Counted from the stretch's first letter, positions 26,665 to 37,192 are shown. The stretch is 57,226 bases of DNA from JAEZVV01 sp036652035 (GCA_036652035.1 JAVVWR010000011.1:1-57226), one strand, 5' to 3'. The notes: a model not told the origin generated them from the letters alone. Translations and numbers: made by a program.

Positions 26665-26727
26665 TAGGAATCTCCGGAAATTCGATCGCGCCATGAACAC
26701 GGCGCGAGGACGGTGAATTATGAAAGC

Positions 26728-26749
26728 AAACGCCCGGCTAGGCCGGGCG
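26728..26749 (-). terminator. intrinsic terminator of the sucCD operon
   Basis: Eight-base-pair GC stem (arms 26742-26749 and 26731-26738, 3-base loop) followed by TTTGCTTT on the minus strand, about 50 bases past the sucD stop. A second small inverted repeat lies between it and the stop. Confidence 0.8.
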
Positions 26750-26799
26750 TCAGGTCAAACTCGAGCGGCTTGCGCCGCTTGATCAACTCTAGCAAAAGC

Positions 26800-27684
26800 T
26801 TACTTCAAGGCCGCCTTCAAGAGCTTGCCAAGCTCGGACGGGTTCTTGGTGGTGCGGATGCCGCAGGCCTCCATCACCGAGAGCTTTTCCTGAGCCGTGC
26901 CCTTGCCACCGCTGATGATCGCTCCCGCGTGGCCCATGCGCTTGCCTTCCGGCGCGGTAACGCCGGCGATGAAACCAACCACCGGCTTTGTCATGTTGTC
27001 GCGCGCCCATTCGGCCGCCGCCTCTTCGTCGGAGCCGCCGATCTCGCCGATCATGACCACGGCATCGGTGCCGGGGTCCTCGTTGAAGAGCTTGAGCACG
27101 TCGAGGTGCTTCAAACCGTTGACGGGATCGCCGCCAATGCCGACCGCGCTGCTCTGACCCAGGCCAAGCTCGGTGAGCTGAGCCACGGCTTCGTAGGTCA
27201 AGGTCCCTGAGCGCGACACCACGCCGATCCGGCCCGGCATGTGAATATGGCCCGGCATGATGCCGATCTTGAGTTCACCCGGGGTGATGGTGCCGGGACA
27301 GTTCGGACCCAGCAGCAGGGTCTTGCTGCCGGCCTTCACCATGCGGTCGCGCACTTCCATCATGTCGCGCACGGGAATGCCTTCGGTGATGCAGATGACG
27401 AGGTCGAGCTCGGCTTCGACCGCCTCCCAGATCGCGGCGGCGGCACCGGCCGGCGGCACGTAGATCACCGACACATTGGCACCGGTCTGCGCCTTGGCGT
27501 CAGACACGGTGGCGAAGATCGGAATGCCTTCGAAGTCCTCGCCCGCCTTCTTGGGGTTCACGCCGGCGACGAAGCACTCGGCCCCGTTGGCGTATTCACG
27601 GCACATGCGGGTGTGGAACTGGCCGGTCTTGCCGGTGATGCCTTGTGTGATGACGCGGGAATGCTTGTTGATCAGGATGCTCAT
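26800..27684 (-). CDS. sucD: succinate-CoA ligase, alpha subunit
   Basis: CoA-binding subunit of succinyl-CoA synthetase, which makes succinate, CoA and ATP/GTP in the TCA cycle. 294 residues from the ATG at 27684. The CoA-binding N-domain begins S-I-L-I-N-K-H-S-R-V-I-T-Q-G-I-T-G, and the phosphohistidine motif R-M-G-H-A-G-A-I-I-S-G-G-K-G-T-A is intact. It lies 26 bases downstream of sucC, its partner, with GAAAGAGA as a modest ribosome-binding site. The terminator at 26728-26749 ends the unit. Confidence 0.97.
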   Translation of the reverse strand: MSILINKHSRVITQGITGKTGQFHTRMCREYANGAECFVAGVNPKKAGEDFEGIPIFATVSDAKAQTGANVSVIYVPPAGAAAAIWEAVEAELDLVICITEGIPVRDMMEVRDRMVKAGSKTLLLGPNCPGTITPGELKIGIMPGHIHMPGRIGVVSRSGTLTYEAVAQLTELGLGQSSAVGIGGDPVNGLKHLDVLKLFNEDPGTDAVVMIGEIGGSDEEAAAEWARDNMTKPVVGFIAGVTAPEGKRMGHAGAIISGGKGTAQEKLSVMEACGIRTTKNPSELGKLLKAALK

Positions 27685-27710
27685 GGTCTTGTCTCTTTCG
27701 TGCGCGCGGC

Positions 27711-28877
27711 TTAACGACTTTGCGCCGCGGCCACAACCTTCTCGGCGGCTTCGGCCATGGTATTGGCCGAGATGATCGGCAGGCCACTGTCGGCCAGCAT
27801 CTGCTTGCCGAGCTCCTCGTTGGTGCCCTTCATGCGGACCACCAGCGGAACGCTCAGATTCACCGCCTTGCAGGCGGCGATCACGCCTTCGGCGATGGTG
27901 TCGCACTTCATGATTCCGCCGAAGATGTTCACCAGGATCGCCTTCAAGCCCGGGTTCTTGAGCATGATCTTGAAGGCCTCGGTCACCTTCTCGGCGGTGG
28001 CGCCGCCGCCGACGTCAAGGAAGTTGGCCGGGTTGCCGCCATAGAGCTTGATGGTGTCCATCGTCGCCATCGCGAGGCCGGCCCCGTTGACCAGGCAGCC
28101 GATGTCGCCGTCGAGCTGGATGTAGCTCAGGTCGAACTTGCTGGCTTCGATTTCGGCCGGATCTTCTTCGTCGAGGTCGCGCAGAGCGACGATCTCGGGG
28201 TGGCGGAACAAGGCGTTCGAATCGAAATTGAGCTTGGCGTCGAGCGCGATCACCGCACCGGATCCGGTGAGGATCAGCGGGTTGATCTCGGCGAGCGAGG
28301 CATCGGTTTCCCAGAACGCCTGGTAGAGCGACTGGAACACGGCACGCGCCTGCGGCACGCTGGCCTCGGGCACGCCGATCGCGCGAGCGACTTCGTCGGC
28401 CTCGGCGTCAAGCAGGCCGGCCTGCGGGTCGATGAAGACCTTGACGATCTTTTCCGGCGTATGCGCCGCCACTTCCTCGATATCCATCCCGCCTTCGCTC
28501 GAGGCCATCAGAGCAACGCGCTGGGTGGTGCGATCAACCACCATGCCGACGTAGAGTTCCTTCTGGATGTCGGCGCCCTCTTCCACCAGCAGGCGCTTGA
28601 CCTTCTGCCCAGCGGCCGAGGTCTGATGCGTGATCAGCTGCATGCCAAGAATTTCGCCCGCCAGCGTGCGCACTTCCTCGATCGAGCGCGCCAGCTTGAC
28701 GCCGCCGCCCTTGCCGCGGCCACCCGCGTGAATCTGTGCCTTGACCACCCACACCGGACCGCCGAGTTTTTCCGCGACGGCGACCGCCTCGTCCACGGAA
28801 AAAGCCGGAATGCCACGCGGCACCGGCACGCCGTATTGGCTTAGGAGTTCCTTACCTTGGTACTCATGAATCTTCAT
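27711..28877 (-). CDS. sucC: succinate-CoA ligase, beta subunit
   Basis: ATP-grasp nucleotide-binding subunit of succinyl-CoA synthetase, 388 residues. The N-terminus M-K-I-H-E-Y-Q-G-K-E-L-L and the blocks A-Q-I-H-A-G-G-R-G-K-G-G-G-V-K-L, E-I-N-P-L-I-L-T-G and N-I-F-G-G-I-M-K-C-D are characteristic. It starts 31 bases downstream of the DUF2889 gene, so it may be co-transcribed with it. The order recA-recX-DUF2889-sucC-sucD is, from memory, a conserved arrangement in Burkholderiales. Confidence 0.97.
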   Translation of the reverse strand: MKIHEYQGKELLSQYGVPVPRGIPAFSVDEAVAVAEKLGGPVWVVKAQIHAGGRGKGGGVKLARSIEEVRTLAGEILGMQLITHQTSAAGQKVKRLLVEEGADIQKELYVGMVVDRTTQRVALMASSEGGMDIEEVAAHTPEKIVKVFIDPQAGLLDAEADEVARAIGVPEASVPQARAVFQSLYQAFWETDASLAEINPLILTGSGAVIALDAKLNFDSNALFRHPEIVALRDLDEEDPAEIEASKFDLSYIQLDGDIGCLVNGAGLAMATMDTIKLYGGNPANFLDVGGGATAEKVTEAFKIMLKNPGLKAILVNIFGGIMKCDTIAEGVIAACKAVNLSVPLVVRMKGTNEELGKQMLADSGLPIISANTMAEAAEKVVAAAQSR

Positions 28878-28908
28878 GGAGCGACTCTCTGTCGTTGCGA
28901 GTGTTCGG

Positions 28909-29505
28909 TCAGTCAGTCACAGGGTCAGCGGACACCGCCTTCTGGGCAGAGTCGCGGAACCAGCGGGGGTAAAAACGGGCCACCGCCGGCCCATCGATGC
29001 GAAGGGCATGGCAGCGGTCGAGTTGGAATGGGCGCGGTTGGACCGCGGCGTGGCCAGCCGCCGCCGGTTCAACCGCGGTATCGCTCGGCGGATAGACCTC
29101 GCCAGCGAAGGCTTGCATCGCGGCCGTGGGCAGCACATCCGTCAGTTCGGTGATGTGGGTACAGCCACGCGTGCCGCCCAAGCGCTCACGCACCTGGCGC
29201 CGGAAGTCGCGCGCGAGGTTCAGACCGATCAGTTGACGGTAGTCGGCACCAATCGTGTCGCAGTAACCGGGGTAAGGCACGCGCTCCGACCGTGCGCGCG
29301 CGTCCAGCACTTGCAGGCGCGAATCGATGGTGAGCGTCAGATGCATTTGATGAACCGGTTCGCCCGCGGGGCGAACGCCGGTGGCGAGGGAGAAGTCGCG
29401 TGACTTGGTGTCGATCAGCACGGCCTCGAGTTCCCAGAGACCGTCATCACGAACGAACGCCTCGACCTGGATCGAGCGGGTGTGGACGTGGCGGCGGGAA
29501 GACAT
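28909..29505 (-). CDS. DUF2889 protein
   Basis: Uncharacterised cytoplasmic protein, 198 residues. It begins R-R-H-V-H-T-R-S-I-Q-V-E-A-F and contains H-Q-M-H-L-T-L-T-I-D, C-D-T-I-G-A-D-Y-R-Q-L-I-G-L-N and G-C-T-H-I-T-E-L, the conserved blocks of the DUF2889 family. Histidine- and cysteine-containing motifs suggest metal binding or catalysis, but no function is known to me. It is placed between recX and sucC, 31 bases before sucC. The 192 bases between it and recX hold no visible gene. Confidence 0.87.
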   Translation of the reverse strand: MSSRRHVHTRSIQVEAFVRDDGLWELEAVLIDTKSRDFSLATGVRPAGEPVHQMHLTLTIDSRLQVLDARARSERVPYPGYCDTIGADYRQLIGLNLARDFRRQVRERLGGTRGCTHITELTDVLPTAAMQAFAGEVYPPSDTAVEPAAAGHAAVQPRPFQLDRCHALRIDGPAVARFYPRWFRDSAQKAVSADPVTD

Positions 29506-29697
29506 GCGAGGCTCAAGAAAAGGGGTCGCAAGGACAGCTGCAACCCGTTTTCGAACTCTATCACAAGGACACCAGGGGAAACCCGGCAGAAACGCTCACA
29601 TCCCCGGCTTTTGCACGGTCACGTGGGTGGCGCTGGGCTTTCGTAGGCGATCACAGCACGCGCTCGCACCATAGGCGGCAAGCGGGCCGACGACGAA

Positions 29698-30191
29698 TCA
29701 GGACTCGTCGTCGCAGTGGCGGCCGCCAAGAACGCGCCGAATGGTGTCGAGCGAAAAACCGCGCGCCTGCAGAAAGCGGGCCTGCTTGGCGTGATCTTCG
29801 CGGGTGGTGGGCCGATCGGAATAACGCCGCTGCCAGACCGCGCGGGCGCGCTCGATCTCGGTGCCGTGGAGCGATTCGACGGCCGCCGCGACCTCGCTTG
29901 CGTTGACGCCGCTGGCCTTGAGTTCCTGGCGCAGGCGGGCGTCGCCGTAGCGAGCGCTGCGAGAGCGAACGACCGCACTGGCATAGCGCGCGTCCGACAG
30001 CAATTGCCGACGCTCGAGTTCATCGAGGACTTGCTCGAGCTCGGCAGCTTCTTGCTCAGGCTCCAGGTAGCGCTTGAGCTTGCGTGCCAGTTCGATGCGG
30101 CTGTGTTCGCGCCGCGCCAGCATGGCGACGGCGCGCGACATCAGACTGCGGGGCGCAGCCGAAACCCCTCTCGGACTGGCCCCGGCACTCA

Positions 30192-30192
<1 letters not shown>
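29698..30192 (-). CDS. recX: RecA regulatory protein RecX
   Basis: Small helical protein that binds RecA filaments and limits their growth. 164 residues. Three-helix repeats begin around residue 18 (M-S-R-A-V-A-M-L-A-R-R-E-H-S-R-I-E-L), followed by L-D-E-L-E-R-R-Q-L-L-S-D-A-R-Y-A and later A-R-F-L-Q-A-R-G-F. Its ATG overlaps the TGA of recA (ATGA), so the two are translationally coupled and share the SOS promoter. Confidence 0.93.
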
Positions 30193-31244
<1,052 letters not shown>

Positions 31245-31283
31245 CGCCGCCTCCATCGAGTTCGTTCGGGTCCAACGCAGACA

Positions 31284-31299
31284 CTGTATGAATTTACAG
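31284..31299. promoter_or_regulatory. LexA box 1 (SOS box) at the recA promoter
   Basis: CTGTATGAATTTACAG, a full CTGT-N8-ACAG site. It is 20 bases centre to centre from the second box, about two helical turns, so two LexA dimers would bind the same face. It lies between the predicted -10 and the recA start. Confidence 0.9.
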
Positions 31300-31302
31300 A
31301 TA

Positions 31303-31331
31303 ACTGTAGATTCATACAGTGATGACGTCAA
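31303..31331 (-). promoter_or_regulatory. predicted sigma-70 promoter of recA
   Basis: On the minus strand TTGACG (31326-31331), a 17-base spacer and TACAGT (31303-31308). The -10 overlaps the second LexA box, so LexA binding would block RNA polymerase directly. Confidence 0.65.
31304..31319. promoter_or_regulatory. LexA box 2 (SOS box) at the recA promoter
   Basis: CTGTAGATTCATACAG, a second complete CTGT-N8-ACAG site, four bases from box 1. Box 2 is the near-perfect inverse of box 1, making the whole 36-base region an imperfect palindrome. Confidence 0.9.
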
Positions 31332-31413
31332 GCCCCTGGGATCGATCGCTTGCGGCCGGTTTCAGCGCGCGCCTAGACTGCGCCGGCTAGGAAACAAGGA
31401 TAACAAGCTACAC

Positions 31414-32127
31414 ATGCGAATCCTGATTGCCGAGGACGATGCCGTTCTCGCCGACGGCCTTTCCCGCTCGCTGCGCGCGGCCGGCTACGCGGTCGACGTT
31501 GTTACCGATGGTGAAACGGCCGATTCCGCCCTCTCGATCCAGTCCTTCGACCTTTTGATTCTCGATCTCGGCCTGCCGCGCATGCCCGGGCTCGAGGTCC
31601 TGCGTCGCCTGCGGGCGCGCAACTCGCCCCTGCCGGTCTTGATCCTGACGGCGGCCGATGGCGTCGAGAGCCGGGTGCGCGGGCTCGACCTTGGCGCCGA
31701 CGACTACATGGCCAAACCTTTTGCGCTGTCAGAACTCGAGGCTCGCGTGCGGGCCCTGACCCGACGCGCCGCCGGCGGCGCGCAGAACCTTTTGCGAGTG
31801 GGCTCGCTCACGCTCGACACCGCCGGCCACATCGCCTTCCTCGACGCGCAGCCGCTCGATCTTTCTGCGCGCGAGCTCGGTTTATTAGAGGTATTGCTCA
31901 AGCGCGCCGGCCGCCTGGTGAGCAAGGACCAACTGGTCGACCATTTGTGCGAATGGGGTGACGAAGTCAGCAATAACGCGATCGAGGTCTATGTCCATCG
32001 GCTGCGCCGCAAGCTGGAGGCCGGTGGCGTGCGGATCGTCACAGTGCGCGGCCTGGGCTATTGCCTCGAGCGTCCATCCGAGTCTCCGACCACCTCTGCG
32101 CCCGACAGCGCTGCGAGCGCCGGCTAG
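31414..32127 (+). CDS. OmpR-family response regulator, TctD-like
   Basis: Two-component response regulator, 237 residues from the ATG at 31414. The receiver domain (residues ~1-115) has acidic residues E9-D-D, the phospho-acceptor D51 in L-I-L-D-L-G-L-P, T in I-L-T-A-A-D and K in Y-M-A-K-P-F. The C-terminal winged helix (about 130-220) ends in N-A-I-E-V-Y-V-H-R-L-R-R-K-L and V-R-G-L-G-Y-C-L. The histidine kinase gene follows after 1 base. It is divergent from recA; the LexA boxes lie about 95 bases upstream of this start. Confidence 0.93.
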   Translation: MRILIAEDDAVLADGLSRSLRAAGYAVDVVTDGETADSALSIQSFDLLILDLGLPRMPGLEVLRRLRARNSPLPVLILTAADGVESRVRGLDLGADDYMAKPFALSELEARVRALTRRAAGGAQNLLRVGSLTLDTAGHIAFLDAQPLDLSARELGLLEVLLKRAGRLVSKDQLVDHLCEWGDEVSNNAIEVYVHRLRRKLEAGGVRIVTVRGLGYCLERPSESPTTSAPDSAASAG

Positions 32128-32128
32128 G

Positions 32129-33769
32129 ATGCCGGCCTTGTCGCCGTCGGACCGGCCGGCACCTGAGGTGTCCGCCCCCCCCCAGCCATCGCCCGACTCC
32201 CACACCCGCGGCAGCGCGTTGCACGCCCGTCTGCGTCAATTGCAGCCGGCGGGCGGCAAAGCCGAGCCTCCGCCCCCCACCGCCGCCGCGCGTTCGCCAC
32301 GCCAGCGCCTGCTGCTGCGAACTCCGGACGAGCAACGCTCGCTGTTTGGAGAAATCCTCGACTGGATGCTCGCGCCACTGCTGATCGTCTGGCCGATCAG
32401 CATCACCTTCACCTACGTGGTGGCGCAATCGGTTGCCGATGCGCCGTTTGATCGCAACCTGGGTGAAGCGGTCACGCTCCTGTCGGACCACGTCAAGCTC
32501 GACCGCGGCAAGATCACGCTCGACCTGCCGGCCTCGGCCCGAGAAGTACTGCGGGCCGACGTGACCGATCAGGTCTACTACCTGGTCCTGGGGCTGAGCG
32601 GCGAATGGGTCGCTGGCGACCGCGACCTTCCCATCCCGCCCGATGACGAACCTCCACACAGCGGTGGCCCGGTCCAGTTCCGCTCCGACCAGTTACGCGG
32701 GATCGACGTCCGCATCGCCTATACCTGGGTCGAACTGCGGGTGGCCGACAAACCACGCTACGTTCTGGTCGAAGTTGGCGAGACACTCGAAAAACGCTCG
32801 CAGCTGGCCAACGAGATCATCCGCGGCGTGATCGTGCCGCAGTTCATCGTCTTACCGCTCGCGGTTCTGCTGGTGTGGTTTGGTCTGACGCGCGGACTGC
32901 AGCCGCTGGAAGCATTGCGCCGCCGGATCCGCGCGCGCCGCCCCGACGACCTGTCGCCCATCGATCCGCGCGCCGCCCCCGAAGAACTCGGCCCGCTGGT
33001 GGTGTCGTTCAACGAACTGCTGGCGCGGCTCGCGGGCAGCATCGAAACCCAGAAGCGCTTTCTGGCCGATGCCGCCCACCAGATGAAAACGCCACTCGCG
33101 GGGCTGCGCACCCAGGCCGAACTCGCGCTGCGCGAACGCGACCCCGAACAACTCAAGCGATCGCTGCGCCAGATCGGCGCGGCGTCCGAGCGCGCCGCCC
33201 ACTTGGTCGATCAACTGCTCACACTCGCTCGCGCCGAACACCAGGGGCAGGACCCCGGCGCGTTCGAAGTGATCGACCTTGCTCGCCTGGTGCGAGAACG
33301 GGTGCAGGAATGGGTCCCCGCCGCGATGGAGCGCCAGATTGATCTCGGACTCGAGGCGCCGGAAGCGGCCGTGCCCATCGTCGGTGGCGCACTGCAGATC
33401 GGCGAGATGCTCAAGAACCTGATCGACAACGCCCTGCGCTACACCCCGCACGGCGGCACCGTCACCGTGCGGGTGCGGGCCGGCCAGCCGGTCGTGCTGG
33501 AAGTCGAAGACAGCGGCCCCGGCATTCCGGAAACCGAGCGCACCCTGGTCTTCGAACGCTTCTATCGAGTACTGGGCACCAACGTCGATGGCAGCGGACT
33601 GGGACTGGCGATCGTGCATGAAATCGTTCAACAGCACGAAGCTCGGATCAACCTGACCGCCAGTCCTGACTCAAAAGACCCGGCCCTGCCCGGCTTGCTG
33701 GTTCGCGTCGAGTTCTGCCATGTGCCGCCGGAAGAGCGAAGCGAAAACAAATCCCAGGGAGAACCATAG
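32129..33769 (+). CDS. sensor histidine kinase, TctE-like
   Basis: Membrane sensor kinase, 546 residues from the ATG at 32129, one base after the regulator's stop. The first ~75 residues are proline-rich and cytoplasmic. A membrane helix (L-L-I-V-W-P-I-S-I-T-F-T-Y-V-V) leads into a periplasmic domain of the 2CSK_N/TctE type (~105-235), then a second helix. The kinase core has the phospho-acceptor H in F-L-A-D-A-A-H-Q-M-K-T-P, the N box L-I-D-N-A-L-R-Y-T, and G1/G2 boxes D-S-G-P-G-I-P and G-S-G-L-G-L-A-I. TctE proteins often sense tricarboxylates, but no tctCBA transporter is nearby, so the signal is unknown. Confidence 0.93.
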   Translation: MPALSPSDRPAPEVSAPPQPSPDSHTRGSALHARLRQLQPAGGKAEPPPPTAAARSPRQRLLLRTPDEQRSLFGEILDWMLAPLLIVWPISITFTYVVAQSVADAPFDRNLGEAVTLLSDHVKLDRGKITLDLPASAREVLRADVTDQVYYLVLGLSGEWVAGDRDLPIPPDDEPPHSGGPVQFRSDQLRGIDVRIAYTWVELRVADKPRYVLVEVGETLEKRSQLANEIIRGVIVPQFIVLPLAVLLVWFGLTRGLQPLEALRRRIRARRPDDLSPIDPRAAPEELGPLVVSFNELLARLAGSIETQKRFLADAAHQMKTPLAGLRTQAELALRERDPEQLKRSLRQIGAASERAAHLVDQLLTLARAEHQGQDPGAFEVIDLARLVRERVQEWVPAAMERQIDLGLEAPEAAVPIVGGALQIGEMLKNLIDNALRYTPHGGTVTVRVRAGQPVVLEVEDSGPGIPETERTLVFERFYRVLGTNVDGSGLGLAIVHEIVQQHEARINLTASPDSKDPALPGLLVRVEFCHVPPEERSENKSQGEP

Positions 33770-33780
33770 CCCCCATCGGT

Positions 33781-33809
33781 TTGACCTGCGCCGCAAGCAT
33801 CGGCATAAT
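33781..33809 (+). promoter_or_regulatory. predicted sigma-70 promoter of the tRNA-Lys pair
   Basis: TTGACC (33781-33786), a 17-base spacer and CATAAT (33804-33809), 67 bases upstream of the first tRNA gene. Good match and ideal spacing. Confidence 0.7.
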
Positions 33810-33875
33810 TCGCTTTCTCGATTCCGAGTGCTCATTGATCGGTGTTCGCGATCGGTGTGCGGCCGACAGGCAAAG

Positions 33876-33951
33876 GGGTCGTTAGCTCAGTTGGTAGAGC
33901 AGCGGACTTTTAATCCGTAGGTCGCAGGTTCGAGTCCCGCACGACCCACCA
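33876..33951 (+). tRNA. tRNA-Lys (anticodon TTT)
   Basis: 76 bases with encoded CCA. The acceptor arms GGGTCGT and ACGACCC pair fully; the D arm G-C-T-C-A-G-T-T-G-G-T-A-G-A-G-C and T arm G-G-T-T-C-G-A are standard; the anticodon loop C-T-T-T-T-A-A gives TTT (lysine). Confidence 0.97.
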
Positions 33952-33977
33952 AGAGCGGTGGAATTGAGAAGTAGTTT

Positions 33978-34053
33978 GGGGGTATAGCTCAGTTGGTAGA
34001 GCAGCGGACTCTTAATCCGTAGGTCGTAGGTTCGAATCCTACTGCCCCTACCA
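33978..34053 (+). tRNA. tRNA-Lys (anticodon CTT)
   Basis: 76 bases with encoded CCA. Acceptor arms GGGGGTA and TGCCCCT pair with two G-T pairs. The anticodon loop C-T-C-T-T-A-A gives CTT (lysine). The D, anticodon and T regions are nearly identical to the upstream tRNA-Lys(TTT), 26 bases away, suggesting tandem duplication and anticodon change. Confidence 0.96.
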
Positions 34054-34070
34054 GAATTCAAGTGATAAAC

Positions 34071-34096
34071 AAAAGGCCTTCTTCGGAAGGCCTTTT
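34071..34096. terminator. strong intrinsic terminator after the tRNA-Lys pair
   Basis: Perfect 11-base-pair stem with a TTCG tetraloop, flanked by A and T runs, so it can act on both strands. It lies 17 bases after the second tRNA. Confidence 0.9.
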
Positions 34097-34575
34097 GCAT
34101 TTCCGCATTCCACAGCCGCACTCCCTCAACGCCTGCGTTGATTACCGTGCTTGAGAGTCGCTGCATCTGCACCCGCGGCGGCGAGGCTGCCCGCCACATC
34201 ACCAACCGCATGCCGACCCGCCGGATCGGCGTCAACCTGCCAGCACCCGTGCCTGCCAGAGTGTCGGCGGCGACTGAAAATCGTTCGCTGTTTGGCGATC
34301 TCACTGCTTACGGCCCCAACGGCGTGAACGTCATGCCCAGCGCAAAACCTTCACCCAGCGCTGCTCCTCGACCAGGGCGTGCCTCGTTCTAGAACACCAG
34401 CCCTGAACGCTGACGCCACCAACCCATCGCGATCCAACCGCAACGGCCCATAAGCCGCCTGGCGATAAGCAAATCACCTTTCCGCGCTGGAGCCCCCTCC
34501 AGGAGCGCTTAAACTTCGTCCCCTTCTGATGGCATTGGGCCGCGCTTGGTTGCGCCGGGCCGCAAACACAGTTTC
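34097..34575. other. intergenic region with no supported gene
   Basis: About 480 bases between the tRNA terminator and metN. Short open frames exist on both strands but none has a ribosome-binding site, signal or recognisable motif. It must hold the metNIQ promoter; I could not identify a methionine riboswitch or MetJ/MetR-type site. Confidence 0.6.
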
Positions 34576-35628
34576 ATGATCGAGTTGCAAGGCATTACCC
34601 AGGAATTCTCCACGCCTGGCGGGGGGCGGGTCGAAGCGGTCAAAGACGTTTCGCTTTCCATCCGGGCCAGAGAGATCTTCGGCATCATCGGCCGCAGCGG
34701 CGCGGGCAAGAGCACGCTGGTGCGCACGCTTAACTTGCTGACCCGCCCCACTCGGGGCCGGGTATTGGTGGCCGGACAAGAACTCACCACGCTCTCGCCC
34801 GCCGCGCTGCGCGCCGCGCGCCGCGAGATCGGCATGATCTTTCAGCACTTCAACCTGCTGTCGTCGCGCTCGGTGTTCGACAACGTCGCCCTGCCACTTG
34901 AGCTGGCGGGAATGCCGAAAGCGACGATCCGCACCACGGTCGAACCTTTGCTGGAACTGGTGGGCCTGGCGGCGCACCGCGACAAATACCCCAACCAGCT
35001 CTCGGGTGGACAGAAGCAGCGGGTGGGCATTGCGCGCGCCCTGGCCAACCAGCCCAAGGTGTTGCTGTCGGACGAAGCCACCTCGGCGCTCGACCCCGAA
35101 ACCACCCGTTCGACACTCGAACTGCTCAAGCGGATCAATACCGAACTCGGATTGACCGTGGTCTTGATCACCCACGAAATGCAGGTGGTCAAGCAGATCT
35201 GCGACCGGGTGGCGGTGATGGACGCCGGCCGCATCATCGAATCCGGCCCTGTGCTCGAAGTCTTCCGCCAGCCACAACAGCGGATCACGCGGTCGATGAT
35301 CGGCGACGTGATTGCGCACGAGCTGCCATCCAGCGTGGTCGAGCGTGTACGCGCCCGTATCGAGGGCCGCGACGGCAATGCCCGCCCCGACCACTTGCTG
35401 CGTCTGGCTTTCGTGGGCGAAGGTGTCGATCGGCCGATTCTGTCGGAAACCGTGCGGCGCTTCGGCATCGACTTCAACATCCTGCATGGCCAGGTTGACG
35501 AGGTGCAGGGCCAGGCTTTTGGCTCGCTCACCATCCTCGCCCAGGCCGACCATGAGGCGCTGACTGGCGCTCTGGCCTATCTGCGCGACAACGACGTGAC
35601 CGTCGAGGAGCTCAACCATGTCCTCTGA
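34576..35628 (+). CDS. metN: methionine ABC transporter ATP-binding protein
   Basis: ATPase of the MetNIQ importer for D- and L-methionine, 350 residues. Walker A G-R-S-G-A-G-K-S-T, the signature L-S-G-G-Q-K-Q-R-V and Walker B V-L-L-S-D-E-A-T-S-A are intact. Residues ~270-350 form the NIL regulatory domain that binds methionine and inhibits transport when the cell is full. I chose the ATG at 34576. The metI start overlaps its end by 11 bases. Confidence 0.96.
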   Translation: MIELQGITQEFSTPGGGRVEAVKDVSLSIRAREIFGIIGRSGAGKSTLVRTLNLLTRPTRGRVLVAGQELTTLSPAALRAARREIGMIFQHFNLLSSRSVFDNVALPLELAGMPKATIRTTVEPLLELVGLAAHRDKYPNQLSGGQKQRVGIARALANQPKVLLSDEATSALDPETTRSTLELLKRINTELGLTVVLITHEMQVVKQICDRVAVMDAGRIIESGPVLEVFRQPQQRITRSMIGDVIAHELPSSVVERVRARIEGRDGNARPDHLLRLAFVGEGVDRPILSETVRRFGIDFNILHGQVDEVQGQAFGSLTILAQADHEALTGALAYLRDNDVTVEELNHVL

Positions 35629-36271
35629 ACTCCTGGCCATGCTGGCCGACTCTTTCGTCGAAACCCTGGTGATGGTGGCGGTGAGCGGCGGCATCGGCGC
35701 TGCGCTCGGCATCCCACTGGGCATTGCCCTGCACCTGACCACGCCGCAAGGCATCCTGCCGCAACCGCTGTTCAACCGCGTGTTGGGCGTGACGATCAAC
35801 GCCGTTCGCTCGGTGCCTTTCATCATCCTGCTGGTGGCGGTGATTCCTTTCACGCGCCTGCTCGCGGGCTCGTCGATCGGCACCGCCGCGGCAATCGTTC
35901 CTCTCACCATTGCCGCCGCGCCCTTTATCGCCCGCCTGGTCGAGACCGCCTTGCGCGAGGTCGACCACGGCCTGGTTGAAGCTGCTCAGGCGATGGGGGC
36001 GACCCATGCCCAGATCGTCACCAAGGTTCTGCTGCCCGAGGCCCTGCCCGGGATCGTCGCCGGCCTGACCATCTCGCTGGTGAGCCTGGTCGGCTATTCG
36101 GCAATGGCTGGCGCCATCGGCGGCGGCGGCCTGGGCGACATGGGCATCCGCTACGGCTACCAGCGCTTCATGCCGGAAGTGATGCTGATGGTCGTGCTCG
36201 TCTTGATCGTCTTTGTCCAGGCGGTGCAAAGCCTGGGCGATGCCGTCGTGCGGCGCATGTCGCACCGCTAG
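35618..36271 (+). CDS. metI: methionine ABC transporter permease
   Basis: Membrane subunit of the methionine importer, 217 residues with about five helices. The EAA loop that contacts MetN is E-A-A-Q-A-M-G-A-T-H-A-Q-I-V-T-K-V-L-L-P. The end Y-S-A-M-A-G-A-I-G-G-G-G-L-G is typical of MetI. It overlaps the end of metN by 11 bases, so translation is coupled. Confidence 0.95.
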   Translation: MSSELLAMLADSFVETLVMVAVSGGIGAALGIPLGIALHLTTPQGILPQPLFNRVLGVTINAVRSVPFIILLVAVIPFTRLLAGSSIGTAAAIVPLTIAAAPFIARLVETALREVDHGLVEAAQAMGATHAQIVTKVLLPEALPGIVAGLTISLVSLVGYSAMAGAIGGGGLGDMGIRYGYQRFMPEVMLMVVLVLIVFVQAVQSLGDAVVRRMSHR

Positions 36272-36308
36272 TCGCGTTTCCTTTTCCGCTTCCCGTAGGA
36301 GTTCTTGT

Positions 36309-37106
<798 letters not shown>

Positions 37107-37128
37107 TTGATGACTCTGGACTCGCCTG

Positions 37129-37159
37129 AATGCCAGCCGGGCTTGCTCGCGCTGGCATT
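37129..37159 (+). terminator. hairpin downstream of metQ
   Basis: Nine-base-pair arms (37129-37137 and 37151-37159) with a 13-base loop, followed by G-T-T-C-T-T-A. Probable terminator of the metNIQ operon; its position also argues against an earlier dsbB start at 37130. Confidence 0.6.
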
Positions 37160-37192
37160 GTTCTTACCCAGAAACCGAACGCAAGACGCACC

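Noticed and set aside
26665..26727. Mn-sensing yybP-ykoY riboswitch before the TerC gene
   Set aside because: The space after the sucD terminator is only about 60 bases and shows none of the expected paired elements.
34138..34392. 84-codon frame between the tRNAs and metN
   Set aside because: No ribosome-binding site, no motif, and atypical composition; likely non-coding.
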